Shown here: one piece after another, positions 44,391 to 52,429 of the stretch
How the letters are laid out: each line of letters opens with the position of its first letter
Numbering within the stretch: position 1 is the first letter of the stretch
From: Pseudomonas nitroreducens
GTDB taxonomy: Bacteria > Pseudomonadota > Gammaproteobacteria > Pseudomonadales > Pseudomonadaceae
NCBI RefSeq assembly: GCF_014204515.1
Contig: NZ_JACHLI010000006.1
Span: 186,001 to 250,000 of the forward strand
Length of the DNA: 64,000 bases
Direction of reading: 5' to 3'
The notes under the pieces: generated by a model
The model's input: only the letters and a program-made list of their open reading frames with translations
What the model was told of the DNA's origin: nothing
The model's database searches: none
Translations under genes and position numbers: made by a program

Positions 44391-45454
44391 GGCGTCGGCG
44401 CCAGGTTGTTCAGCAAGCCGCGCAGCTTCGGATGCATTTCCAGGTAGTCGAGATCCGGGTCGATAATCTCGTTACGCGGGTTGTGGATGACGTAGCACAT
44501 GCCACCGATGATGCGGCCGTGGAAGTTCGGCGCGTGGCACAGCAGGCGTGCCAGGTGGTTGTAGAGCACCTGCAGGTGTTCCGGCTCCTCGGCGTCGAAG
44601 TCGCTGCCCGTCTCGCTCAGATACTCCAGTAGGTTGTCGGGAGCCTCGGGAACGGGGGAGGGGCCTCCCCAACGACGGTCGATGGTGTCGAGCAGTTGCA
44701 GCAGTTCTCCCGCGGCTTCGTAAGCCCCGAATCGCCAGCCGCCACCTGGAGAAGTGCCGCCAAGAGTACCGACGGCAGTTCCCGCTTTCTCGCCTCGGCG
44801 CGGCGGATGATCCCGGCGCACGCCTTCGCGCTCAAAAAGTACCGCTGCGGGATCGAATCCACTTCGAGCACTTGCGACAACGAACACACGGCGGCGTCGT
44901 TGGGCCAGGCCGAAATATTGGGCATCCAGAACCCGCCATGCGACTGTTCGCCGGGGTCCATACACACAACCAGCGTCCTTCCATTTTCCCCCTGGCGGCT
45001 GAAGTTCTTGGGATTCGCCCACCAGGGCGCCGAGGAAGCAGCCGAACGCGTTTTCCTTGTCGGAGAGCGCGCCGGGGACGTTCTCCCAGACGCCGACGCA
45101 CTCGGCCTGGCCATTGGCTGTTCGAACATAGTCAGCTGCATCGAGGATCTCCACGTACTTGATGGTGAGGGCGCCGCGCGGGTCGACCAACCCCTCACGC
45201 ATGCCGGCCACGCTGAATGCCTGGCAAGGGGTTCCCGCCACGAAAACAGGCGGCGCGGCGATGGCGCCGGACAGGATGCGGCCCACCAGCTTGGTCATGT
45301 CCCCGTAGTTGGGTACCTGGGGGTGACGGTGGGCGAGAACGGCCGAGGGGAACGGCTCGATCTCGGCGAACCACTTCGCCTCGTACCCGAGCGACTCCCA
45401 GGCCACGCTCGCGGCCTCGATGCCGCTGCACAGCGAAGCGAACTCGGTAGTCAT
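44387..45454 (-). CDS. Cytosine-C5 DNA methyltransferase N-terminus fused to an unrelated tail
   Basis: 355 residues. The first 200 are a clear C5-MTase catalytic half: FASLCSGIEAAS (motif I), AGTPCQAFS with the catalytic C77 (motif IV), WENVPG (motif VI) and QRRRRVFVVA (motif VIII). After about residue 235 the target-recognition domain and motifs IX and X are absent. Instead there is LLQLLDTIDRRWGGPSP and a C-terminus NFHGRIIGGMCYVIHNPRN, unlike any MTase. The reading frame is continuous. It is likely an internal deletion or fusion of two phage genes. DNA methylation activity is doubtful without the missing parts. The ATG overlaps the preceding gene's stop (ATGA). Confidence 0.8.
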   Translation of the reverse strand: MTTEFASLCSGIEAASVAWESLGYEAKWFAEIEPFPSAVLAHRHPQVPNYGDMTKLVGRILSGAIAAPPVFVAGTPCQAFSVAGMREGLVDPRGALTIKYVEILDAADYVRTANGQAECVGVWENVPGALSDKENAFGCFLGALVGESQELQPPGGKWKDAGCVYGPRRTVAWRVLDAQYFGLAQRRRRVFVVASARSGFDPAAVLFEREGVRRDHPPRRGEKAGTAVGTLGGTSPGGGWRFGAYEAAGELLQLLDTIDRRWGGPSPVPEAPDNLLEYLSETGSDFDAEEPEHLQVLYNHLARLLCHAPNFHGRIIGGMCYVIHNPRNEIIDPDLDYLEMHPKLRGLLNNLAPTP

Positions 45455-45831
45455 GCCGATAGCTGCTCCGTACTGGGATCGAACTTCCGCCAGCCGACCT
45501 TCGGCGCCTTGGTCTTCTTGTCGATGATCGGGTTTCCCTTCTCATCGGTGAGCGTGACCTTCGCCTTGATGTGCAGGTCTCGGCACTTCAGAGTCCTGCG
45601 CGCTACCTCGATGAACTGCAGGGCGAACTGCGGAGCATCGAACAGCGGCCCGATCTGTTTGACCTTGGTGCCAGCCATTACCTGGTCAGCGGTCTTCTCG
45701 CACAGGGCGAGCCACTCCGTCATCGGGATAGGCTGCTCTCCCAGCGGAGTGCGACGGCTGGTCTTCACGGTGTTGCGGGCATCGGCAACCGCCAGGTCGC
45801 GGGTCATGCCGAATACGGCGAAGGTGCTCAT
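45451..45831 (-). CDS. Phage protein of unknown function
   Basis: 126 residues beginning MSTFAVFGMTRDLAVADARN. A typical small early protein: mixed charge, no membrane helix, with a VTLTDEKGNPIIDKKTKAP stretch. It is coupled to both neighbours by ATGA overlaps. I recognise no domain. Confidence 0.7.
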   Translation of the reverse strand: MSTFAVFGMTRDLAVADARNTVKTSRRTPLGEQPIPMTEWLALCEKTADQVMAGTKVKQIGPLFDAPQFALQFIEVARRTLKCRDLHIKAKVTLTDEKGNPIIDKKTKAPKVGWRKFDPSTEQLSA

Positions 45832-46037
45832 AGCGATACCCACTTGTTGGATTGGTCGTAGTAGCCGCGCCATTCGCGATAGCTGAAGCGCAGGGTGCCG
45901 GGGCAGCAGAGCCAGGCCATGCTCAGCGGCCCGCCCCGGAGCAGGAAGTTGATCTTGCGAGCCGAGGGTCGCGGACGACGCAGGCGCGGACGATCCAGCG
46001 ACACCCGCTTGATGCGGGGAATCGATGTGAGCTTCAT
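45828..46037 (-). CDS. Small basic phage protein
   Basis: 69 residues starting MKLTSIPRIKRVSLDRPRLR. It is strongly basic at the N-terminus, with a tryptophan- and tyrosine-rich end (YREWRGYYDQSNKW). The ATG at 46037 has tggaga upstream. The stop overlaps the next gene (ATGA). Function unknown. Confidence 0.65.
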   Translation of the reverse strand: MKLTSIPRIKRVSLDRPRLRRPRPSARKINFLLRGGPLSMAWLCCPGTLRFSYREWRGYYDQSNKWVSL

Positions 46038-46136
46038 GGTTTCTCCAGGTAGAGCGCCGCCGCGCCGCAGCTGAAAAGCGAGACGAAGTGCGGTAGTTTT
46101 CATTGGTTCCGATCTGACCAAGGTAAGGAGGCCGAG

Positions 46137-46391
46137 ATGGAATGGTGGGCGGTACCGTTACTGATTGGGCTGGCATGGTTCCTGGTGAGGCTCGATCAAG
46201 GATCAAACCGAATAACCAGAAGCATTCAGGCAGTGGAGGGCAAAAATGCAGCACTCCAAGATGACCTGGATAGAGCATTTCGGCGTATCAGTGATCTCGA
46301 ACACGCGATCGATAGGCTGAAGCGGCCGGCGTACTTCGATGCCTTGGATCGAGGAGATACTGATTTAGCGCGACGTCTAGATGACGACTAA
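46137..46391 (+). CDS. Small membrane-anchored coiled-coil protein on the opposite strand
   Basis: 84 residues. One N-terminal membrane helix (WWAVPLLIGLAWFLV) is followed by a predicted coiled coil (about 25-62). aaggagg precedes the ATG, an excellent ribosome binding site. It is the only rightward gene inside the leftward arm, and it ends exactly against the end of the broken gene 46388-46551. That isolated orientation is typical of a moron, a gene expressed from the prophage, though this is inference. Confidence 0.65.
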   Translation: MEWWAVPLLIGLAWFLVRLDQGSNRITRSIQAVEGKNAALQDDLDRAFRRISDLEHAIDRLKRPAYFDALDRGDTDLARRLDDD

Positions 46392-46551
46392 CGCAGGCCT
46401 TGCCTTTCTGCCTGGCGGATGCGTGCGCGCAGGTAGTGGACGCTGATGCCCAGGCCCTGGCGATGTGGTGCCAGTTGAGGCCTTCGCAGTGCAGTTCGTA
46501 GGCCAGGGCGAGCTCGGCTTTACCGAGCCGGCCGTAGGGATCGCGGGTCAT
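46388..46551 (-). pseudogene. Frameshifted small helix-turn-helix protein
   Basis: The gene begins MTRDPYGRLGKAELALAYEL and runs to WHHIAR. There the frame breaks near 46456-46460. Adding one base lets it continue as GLGISVHYLRARIRQAERQ and stop at 46388-46390, just where the opposing gene ends. The repaired product, about 54 residues, is a helix-turn-helix of the small phage type. As written it reads 33 extra residues that overlap the opposite gene. It is either a real mutation or a one-base error. Confidence 0.7.
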
Positions 46552-46745
46552 CAGAAGGGCACTCCGTCAAACTCCCAGGCTTCGCAACCCTGGGAGCGAA
46601 CTTCTTCCGGCGGATCAGACATGTACTTCAGGCATGTCTTCCCGTGGCAGTGCTTGCAGGTGGTGCACTTCACGGGAATGGTCTCAAGCTGCCGCAACAT
46701 CTCCCGCAGGGCTTCCTTCTGGCTGTTCAGCTGCGTCAAATTCAT
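46551..46745 (-). CDS. Small cysteine-rich phage protein
   Basis: 64 residues. The N-terminal helix (MNLTQLNSQKEALREMLRQ) is followed by CTTCKHCHGKTC and a later C, a probable zinc-binding fold. The ATG at 46745 has ggag upstream. It overlaps the helicase 3' end and, by TGATG, the next gene. Function unknown. Confidence 0.65.
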   Translation of the reverse strand: MNLTQLNSQKEALREMLRQLETIPVKCTTCKHCHGKTCLKYMSDPPEEVRSQGCEAWEFDGVPF

Positions 46746-48354
46746 AGCCAACGATCTCCGGGTATTTGCCTGTCTCGTTCACCTGGATGGCCAACGGCTT
46801 GAGTAGCTGGAATCCATCACGAAGCCATTCGATGGCCTGCTCCGTACTTCCGGGAAGGAAGTCGAAGCCTTCTGGCTGGCGGCGAGTCCACCAGCGTTCA
46901 GCTTTGGCCCTGGCATAGCCGTCATGACTCAGGCACACCCACTCTTTGGCAACAATGCGCAGGCCGGACCAATAGATGACGCGCAGGGTGTCGGGTTTGC
47001 CCGGCTTGAAGTGTTGGGCGTAGTCGACGTTGGTGATGGAATGGCGGATGACCGCAAGCTTGCTGCCACTGAGGATGGCGGCATCTGACACCCCTTCGAA
47101 CTGCTTGTCTTCCTCTTCGCGCAGGGTGTGGCCGCAATCCGGGCAAATGAGAGATGAGGCCGGCTTGACCTGCAGGCCGCAGTTGTCACACAGGGCATAG
47201 GGCGCGCCGAGGCCGCCGCCGGAACCACGCTTGCGCCCCCTGATTTGATCCAGCGGACCCAGACGTGCGGTCGTGTCGGAAAAGTCCAGCCACAAGCAGT
47301 CCGATTTCCCGGGCGCAATGCGAAGGCCGCGGCCAGCGCCTTGGCAGTAGAGGACCGGTGAGCGTGTCGGGCGCAGCCAGAGGATGCAATCGACGTCTGG
47401 TACGTCGAAGCCGGTTGCCAAGGCAAGCACGGTAACCAGGCAGCGAATGTGGCCGGCGCGGAAGCGGGCGATCAGTTGTTCGCGAATAGGCTTCTTGGTT
47501 TCTCCGGTAACGACTTCGCAGGTGATCCCGCGAACGCGCAGAAGGTCGCTAAGCTGTTCGGCGTTGGCCACCGTGGCGCAGAAGGCAATCCACTTGTTCC
47601 GCTCGGCGGCTAGGCGAACGGCCTCTTCCGCAGCGCCATCGAGATAGCCGGACACCGCCTCGGAAAGATCTCGGATGTTGTAGTCGCCGGTGTTGCTCAG
47701 CTTCACAGTCCCGGTATCAATCTGGGTGCTGATCACCTCGCCGGGAAGCACGAGCGGGGCCAGGTGGCCCGCATCCAGGAGGGTCTGCATGCGGATCTCG
47801 TAGGCGATCCCAGTGAATAGAGCTTCCTCGCTATCTGTCAGCCAAACGCCATTGCCGCGGAAGGGTGTGGCGGTCATGCCGACCAAGCGGAACCCGCAGT
47901 ACTTGCCCAGATCGTTGAGAAACTGCCGATACAGGCCGGCGTCCTTCGGATTGATCAGGTGGGCCTCGTCGACGATCACGCACTTGATGTTGCCCAAGAC
48001 GTGGGCATGCTTGGCGACGCTGCCGATCGTGGCGACGATCACGTCAGCATCCGGCTGGCGGCGACCAATGCTCGCGCTGTAGTAGCCGACCTTGATGGTG
48101 CGCGGCAGCATCGCCTTGAGCTTCTCGGCGTTCTGCTCGGCCAGTTCCTTGCTGGGGACGATTACCACCGTGCGCGGGTGATACTCGGGCCAGGTATCGA
48201 ACAAGGTCTTGGTGATGGCGGCGGCGATCAGGCTCTTGCCACCGCCAGTGGGGACCACCAGGAGAGGCGCTGCGTCCTCTTCACGGTGGCGGTCCCACCA
48301 GTCGATCAGGGCATCGACAGAGGCCTGCTGATAGTCGCGCAGGGCGAAGGTCAT
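46684..48354 (-). CDS. DEAH-box helicase of superfamily 2 (phage)
   Basis: A 556-residue ATP-dependent helicase. It has a Q-like start (LRDYQQASVDAL), Walker A VPTGGGKS (K40), DEAH (129-132), VGMTATPFRG (motif III-like), LATGFDVPDVD and the arginine-finger motif CQGAGRGLRI. A zinc ribbon follows (CDNCG...CPDCG, about 390-412). The SSL2/RadD-like layout is common in phage recombination modules. The first base overlaps the upstream nuclease (ATGA), so the two are co-translated. Confidence 0.88.
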   Translation of the reverse strand: MTFALRDYQQASVDALIDWWDRHREEDAAPLLVVPTGGGKSLIAAAITKTLFDTWPEYHPRTVVIVPSKELAEQNAEKLKAMLPRTIKVGYYSASIGRRQPDADVIVATIGSVAKHAHVLGNIKCVIVDEAHLINPKDAGLYRQFLNDLGKYCGFRLVGMTATPFRGNGVWLTDSEEALFTGIAYEIRMQTLLDAGHLAPLVLPGEVISTQIDTGTVKLSNTGDYNIRDLSEAVSGYLDGAAEEAVRLAAERNKWIAFCATVANAEQLSDLLRVRGITCEVVTGETKKPIREQLIARFRAGHIRCLVTVLALATGFDVPDVDCILWLRPTRSPVLYCQGAGRGLRIAPGKSDCLWLDFSDTTARLGPLDQIRGRKRGSGGGLGAPYALCDNCGLQVKPASSLICPDCGHTLREEEDKQFEGVSDAAILSGSKLAVIRHSITNVDYAQHFKPGKPDTLRVIYWSGLRIVAKEWVCLSHDGYARAKAERWWTRRQPEGFDFLPGSTEQAIEWLRDGFQLLKPLAIQVNETGKYPEIVGYEFDAAEQPEGSPAGDVAAA

Positions 48355-49394
48355 GCCGCATTCTCCTTGGCGCCTAGCAGGCGCTTATCGAGGGTGTCGT
48401 GGATGGTTTCGCTGGATAGGCCGTCGGCACCGTTGACGAACTGCTCACCCGTCAGCGTGTTTCGGTAAGCAATCCAGTTGTCGTCCTCGCTGGCGTCAAC
48501 CGGCCCGGCGAAACGATCAAGCAGCGCAGGGATGAAGCGATGCGCCTGGCAGCCGCCCAGTTGATCGTCCTTGCTCAGCACCTTGTGGTGCCGCTCACAG
48601 ACCCATGTCCCGTCGCGGGTCGGCGTGGCGTGCGCGCAGGTCCTGCAGTTCGGCAGAGGGGCTGCTGTGGCATGGCAAAGCGAGGAGTAGGGGCACCACT
48701 TGCACTCGAACCAGGCCGGGTCTTCCGTGATGCGCTCGGGAGGGCGATCGGTGAAGATGATGCGCTCGGCCTTGTCGACCAATCGATCGGCCTCAGCGGT
48801 GTTTTCGTCGGTCCGGCAACTGGTGGTAGAGCGTCCACCAGGTGAGGCGCAGGTGAGGTAATGCCGCGTCATGCCAGTGAAGCGCATGTAGAGCACGGCC
48901 TGAGCGTAGTAGACGGGGTCCCAGTGGCGAAGGGCATCTTTCTCGCCGTGCTTCGCCTTGCAGGCATCGAGCTTGGCGAATTTCTTGTCGTTGACCTGCT
49001 TATGCTCCCAGACGTGCCAGGTCTTCGGTGCCTGAAGGACGCCGAGAATGGCTCCATCCATATGGCCGCGGAAGTGGCCGCCTAGGGCGACGAATCCGTA
49101 CTGCTGGCCGCTCTCATCATGGGTGTGCAACTCAATGCCGGGGACCATGCGCAGACGCTCCGCCTGAATGTCTTCACCTCGGTGACCATCCTCGATGGCC
49201 TTCGCGGAAAGGGGGCTGAAGGTTTCGTTCTCGGCCCAGCGGAAGGAGTACCAGAGCCGCCGAGAGCAGCTCTGGCCAATTGCAGAAAAGCCCAGGTAGG
49301 TTCGCCTGGGCTCCTGAGCTTTCTCCCTCACCAGGGCCGCGTCGATGGCTGCCAGAGTTGGGTCAGCCATCAGGTTCGCGGGTATGGCAGCCAT
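48351..49394 (-). CDS. Cas4/RecB-like PD-(D/E)XK nuclease with an Fe-S cluster
   Basis: 347 residues. The nuclease core has D113 in GHMDGAI, E130-x-K132 in VWEHKQV and the QxxxY motif AQAVLY (165-169). One cysteine near the N-terminus (C43 in SCSRRLWY) and three later (C231, C234, C240 in ECKWCPYSSLC) match the 4Fe-4S arrangement of Cas4 and AddB. It sits between helicase and DUF669/ATPase genes, so a role as a recombination exonuclease is likely. No CRISPR array is nearby. Further cysteines after 249 (NCRTCA, VCERHH) may bind zinc. Confidence 0.85.
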   Translation of the reverse strand: MAAIPANLMADPTLAAIDAALVREKAQEPRRTYLGFSAIGQSCSRRLWYSFRWAENETFSPLSAKAIEDGHRGEDIQAERLRMVPGIELHTHDESGQQYGFVALGGHFRGHMDGAILGVLQAPKTWHVWEHKQVNDKKFAKLDACKAKHGEKDALRHWDPVYYAQAVLYMRFTGMTRHYLTCASPGGRSTTSCRTDENTAEADRLVDKAERIIFTDRPPERITEDPAWFECKWCPYSSLCHATAAPLPNCRTCAHATPTRDGTWVCERHHKVLSKDDQLGGCQAHRFIPALLDRFAGPVDASEDDNWIAYRNTLTGEQFVNGADGLSSETIHDTLDKRLLGAKENAA

Positions 49395-49402
49395 GATGCA
49401 CC

Positions 49403-49894
49403 TCAGCGGCTCCAGGGGGCCTTTGCTGCACCGGCAGCTTGCGATTGCTGTGCGGCAGCGGCTACATGCGCCGGAGGGGTGCCGGCTGGTACGCCGCCTG
49501 TGCAGGACTCGTAGCCCTTCACTTCGTTCTGATCGGGGTATTGGCCTCCCTTGTCCTTGCGGATGCCTACCTTGATGCGGAGCGGCTTGTCATGCAGCTG
49601 GCTGGTGTCCTGCAGTTGTATGACACTGACAGCGCGGCAGAGGGACGACAGCTGGCCCTGACCGATCTGCACGGCCTGTTGGTTGGGGTTGTCCAGGGTG
49701 ATGCTGGCGAACACCAGCCGGCCCTTGAACTGGCCGTCGATGATCTGGAGCTTCAGCGAGATGTAATGGCCGTTGTTCGCCTTGGTCGGCTTGATGTCCG
49801 AGCTTTCCACGATGGCGGTATAGGTACCGGCCGGGATCAGCTCGAAGGACTGGGCGGGTTCTACTGCAGCGGCGTTGAAGTTGAGTTGTGCCAT
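49403..49894 (-). CDS. DUF669 protein, putative ssDNA-binding
   Basis: 163 residues. MAQLNFNAAAVEPAQSFELI at the start and ESSDIKPTKANNGHYISLKL belong to the DUF669 family, found beside phage recombinases and thought to be OB-fold ssDNA-binding proteins. The tail is rich in A, Q and P, as in SSB tails. The ATG at 49894 was chosen over an upstream frame extension that overlaps the next gene. It lies 14 bp downstream of the ATPase. Confidence 0.83.
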   Translation of the reverse strand: MAQLNFNAAAVEPAQSFELIPAGTYTAIVESSDIKPTKANNGHYISLKLQIIDGQFKGRLVFASITLDNPNQQAVQIGQGQLSSLCRAVSVIQLQDTSQLHDKPLRIKVGIRKDKGGQYPDQNEVKGYESCTGGVPAGTPPAHVAAAAQQSQAAGAAKAPWSR

Positions 49895-49908
49895 GGTGTG
49901 TATCCTCG

Positions 49909-50691
49909 TTACTGGTTGACTGCTTGGGGTTGTTCTGCGCTCTGCGGGCTGAGGAGGGCGCTTATAAAGGCGTTCCACTCGAGCGGGAGGCGCTCGGGCA
50001 TCTGGTAGCGGTTCTTGGCGATGAAGGAGGGCTTCTCCACCAGATTCAGCCAGCGATTGCCGGTGCCGGTAGCGATGTTGCGCGCGCCCTTGATGGACTT
50101 CGGATCACCGTCTTGGCGCAGGAACACCTCCGGCGCCGCATAGCCGATGACGTCGGCACGCTCGTAGATCAGTTGGAAGGCGCGCTTGTGCAGCTTGATC
50201 TGCACCCGGTCGTAGGCGGCCATCTCTGGTGGTTCGAAGCGGACGATGTCGCTGTGCGCGATCAGGATTGAGCCGATCCCCTTGGTGGCGGCGAGATAGC
50301 TCAGGGCATCAAGCAGTTCACGCCAGCGATCCAGGGCCATGATGTAGCCCTTGCCGTAGCCAAGGTCCTCGATGCTCTTCTTATCCTCAGCCCGGGCGAC
50401 GGCATCCCAGATCAGGGGCTCAAGGGCTGACAGCGAGTCGAGCACCAGCCACTTGAAGGAATGCTCTTCGCCAGCCAGGGCGCCGATAGCCTCCATGACT
50501 TCTTCGAAGCTGTTTGAGACCGGGAAGGCCGTGGCCTCGATGTTGCCCAGGCCATCCTCGGTACGGATGAACACGCAGTCGGGAGAGTTGGCGGCGAATG
50601 TGGTTTTCCCTATTCCGGGGCCGCCGTGAATGCAGATGATCGGAGGGCGGTCGTTGCTGACTTTCTTCAGGGATGCGAGCGAGATTGCCAT
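49909..50691 (-). CDS. RecA-like AAA ATPase, Sak4-type recombinase
   Basis: A 260-residue P-loop ATPase: Walker A GGPGIGKTTF (23-32), Walker B WLVLDSLSAL. The layout belongs to the AAA_24/Sak4 group, phage single-strand annealing proteins that work with an SSB-like partner. The DUF669 gene directly after it fits that partnership. The upstream gene ends one base before its start. Confidence 0.83.
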   Translation of the reverse strand: MAISLASLKKVSNDRPPIICIHGGPGIGKTTFAANSPDCVFIRTEDGLGNIEATAFPVSNSFEEVMEAIGALAGEEHSFKWLVLDSLSALEPLIWDAVARAEDKKSIEDLGYGKGYIMALDRWRELLDALSYLAATKGIGSILIAHSDIVRFEPPEMAAYDRVQIKLHKRAFQLIYERADVIGYAAPEVFLRQDGDPKSIKGARNIATGTGNRWLNLVEKPSFIAKNRYQMPERLPLEWNAFISALLSPQSAEQPQAVNQ

Positions 50692-50692
50692 T

Positions 50693-51073
50693 TCAGCTTT
50701 CCTCGTTGATTCGTTCGATTTTCACGGTGGGTTTCGCGGGTTTCGTTTCGATGGCGGGTGCGATCAGCGCCCAGAGATTGGGCTCGTTGGTGCGCAGCCA
50801 CTTGCAACCGGTTTCGTCGAGTTTTGGTTCACTCTTGATGGGGCGCATGTGCGGCGGCAGCTGCTCCACCAGGTTGGTGAGCTGTGGCATGTCGGCCTTG
50901 TAGGTGAGCTTGCCGCCGGTTGTGACCTTGAAACCCTCGAGCTTCTGGGTTTTGCTGCCCTCGTCGGGAAAGCCAACTGCAGCGACGATCTGCTGCTCAA
51001 TGGCAACCCGCTCAGCGTTGGCGGTTGATTCGCGGGACTTGGCGTCGAGCCACGCCTCAAACAGCTCTTTCAT
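50693..51073 (-). CDS. Phage protein of unknown function next to the recombinase
   Basis: 126 residues starting MKELFEAWLDAKSRESTANA. The N-terminal half is helical; the C-terminal half is rich in P and K. The ATG at 51073 follows aggagg, which fixes the start; a longer frame above it is out of character. Its place beside Sak4 and DUF669 suggests a helper of recombination. I know no function. Confidence 0.7.
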   Translation of the reverse strand: MKELFEAWLDAKSRESTANAERVAIEQQIVAAVGFPDEGSKTQKLEGFKVTTGGKLTYKADMPQLTNLVEQLPPHMRPIKSEPKLDETGCKWLRTNEPNLWALIAPAIETKPAKPTVKIERINEES

Positions 51074-51260
51074 GGATGGCCTCCTTCTCCTGGCGACGGA
51101 AGCGCAAGATGCAGAGGTCGCCGCAGATGTTGGTGAAGATGGGGTTGCGGTAGCCGTGCCGACTGGCGAGCTCGACGGCCTGGCGAATGTTCTTGCCGGC
51201 GAACTCTTCGATCTCGCCAATCTGGTCGTCGACAAGGGGGGTAACAGGGCGAGTGGTCAT
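51057..51260 (-). CDS. Small phage protein
   Basis: 67 residues from MTTRPVTPLVDDQIGEIEEF. It includes FTNICGDLCILRFRRQEKE. The start ATG overlaps the upstream stop (ATGA), and its 3' end contains the ribosome binding site of the next gene. Function unknown. Confidence 0.62.
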   Translation of the reverse strand: MTTRPVTPLVDDQIGEIEEFAGKNIRQAVELASRHGYRNPIFTNICGDLCILRFRRQEKEAIHERAV

Positions 51261-51442
51261 GCAGGTCTCCACTGGCGGCATTCACCGCCTGTTCCTTCAT
51301 AAGCGGGCGGTCCATCGAAGCGCTCGTAATCCATCCATGCGGATGAGTCATCAAGGTCATCAGGGACCGGTTCTGGAGTGGGTTCTTCGTGGTCGGGATC
51401 GCGCCAGTCGAGGAGCGATCGCCAATGACACTTGCGATGCAT
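51257..51442 (-). CDS. Small acidic phage protein
   Basis: 61 residues, MHRKCHWRSLLDWRDPDHEE at the start, then an acidic and proline-rich middle. aggaggcgcc precedes the ATG. It overlaps the next gene by 4 nt. No recognisable domain. Confidence 0.6.
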   Translation of the reverse strand: MHRKCHWRSLLDWRDPDHEEPTPEPVPDDLDDSSAWMDYERFDGPPAYEGTGGECRQWRPA

Positions 51443-51454
51443 GGCGCCTCCTGA

Positions 51455-52429
51455 TTACTCGGCGTACTCGACGAAATCGCCGTCAGCGCTCAGCTGATAC
51501 CACGTGTCCGGCTCGACACCGTTCTCGCCGACCTTGCTGGCGCGGATGTGGATGAGGCGACCTTCATCGTCGCGATGGCAGAGGACGATGGCGCCACCGG
51601 CAGATGCGCGAGCGCGTCCTTCTATGCCCAGGGAGGCGGCGATGGATTCCTGGCCACTCACCTCGGCTGCCGAGCGGTTGCCAGTGTTCGAAGCTGCCGA
51701 GTAGTTGCCAGTGTTCGAAGCTGCCGAGTAGTTGCCAGTGTTCGAAGCTGCCGAGTAGTCGCCAGTGTTCGAAGCTGCCGAGTAGTCGCCAGTGTTCGAA
51801 GCTGCCGAGCGGTTGCCAGTGTTCGAAGCTGCCGAGTAGTTGCCAGTGTTCGAAGCTGCCGAGTAGTTGCCAGTGTTCGAAGCTGCCGAGTAGTTGCCAG
51901 TGTTCGAAGCTGCCGAGCGGTTGCCAGTGTTCGAAGCTGCCGAGCGGTTGCCAGTGTTCGAAGCTGCCGAGCGGTTGCCAGTGTTCGAAGCTGCCGAGTA
52001 GTCACCAGTGTTCGAAGCTGCCGAGCGGTTGCCAGTGTTCGAAGCTGTGTCGCCTACCAGGGTTTGCTCGATTGAGCGATCCAGGCGGCCCATGATCCAG
52101 TCGATGGCCCGAGAGATCATGGTCGGCATGCTTATCTCTGCCTCAACTACCAAGGTGGCGCTGGCGATCTTGCTGTCGTCATCGTGGCGGCTCAGTTGGC
52201 CGGATGCCTTCACGACCGCGAAACGGCTCTGGCCAGGCGCGTAATAGCCGAATACGTCGAGCGGGTACTCACAGGAGTGGAAGCCGGAGGCGCAGGCCTC
52301 CACCAGGCCTTCGTGCTTGTAGGTGCCGCCAAGTTCGAACTGGTAGCCGCGGCAGGTCAGGTCCTGGTTGAAGCCCTTGTAAGCCGTAACGATCTCTTCA
52401 GCAGCCTCGGTCTTTTTCTTGCGGGTCAT
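51455..52429 (-). CDS. Phage protein with fourteen 9-residue repeats
   Basis: 324 residues in three parts. The N-terminal domain (1-128) has TAYKGFNQDLTCRGYQFELG and ASGFHSCEYPLDVFGYY, as in a family of phage proteins of unknown role. A central array (about 129-254) is fourteen perfect copies of ASNTG-N/D-R/Y-SA. The C-terminal domain has RASAGGAIVLCHRDDEGRLI. The regular short repeat, with S, A, N and G, would suit a beta-solenoid. It is the first gene of the leftward operon after promoter pL, so it is likely made early. Confidence 0.78.
   Translation of the reverse strand: MTRKKKTEAAEEIVTAYKGFNQDLTCRGYQFELGGTYKHEGLVEACASGFHSCEYPLDVFGYYAPGQSRFAVVKASGQLSRHDDDSKIASATLVVEAEISMPTMISRAIDWIMGRLDRSIEQTLVGDTASNTGNRSAASNTGDYSAASNTGNRSAASNTGNRSAASNTGNRSAASNTGNYSAASNTGNYSAASNTGNYSAASNTGNRSAASNTGDYSAASNTGDYSAASNTGNYSAASNTGNYSAASNTGNRSAAEVSGQESIAASLGIEGRARASAGGAIVLCHRDDEGRLIHIRASKVGENGVEPDTWYQLSADGDFVEYAE
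51669..52046. repeat. 27-bp coding tandem repeat, 14 copies
   Basis: The unit begins GCCGAGCGGTTGCCAGTGTT and ends CGAAGCT on the + strand. All 14 copies are identical except at two codons (GCG/GTA and TTG/GTC/GTT/TCG/TCA), which give R or Y and N or D. Because 27 is divisible by three, gain or loss of copies keeps the frame. Confidence 0.95.

Noticed and set aside
48351..49394. Cas4-like gene as sign of a CRISPR-Cas locus
   Set aside because: No array and no other cas gene; the neighbours are phage recombination genes.
51669..52046. 27-bp repeats as a CRISPR array
   Set aside because: The copies are directly adjacent with no spacers and encode protein repeats.
51604..52095. Other open frames through the 27-bp repeat
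   Set aside because: Any frame without a stop in one unit stays open through all copies; only the minus-strand frame has sensible domains on both sides and a good operon position.
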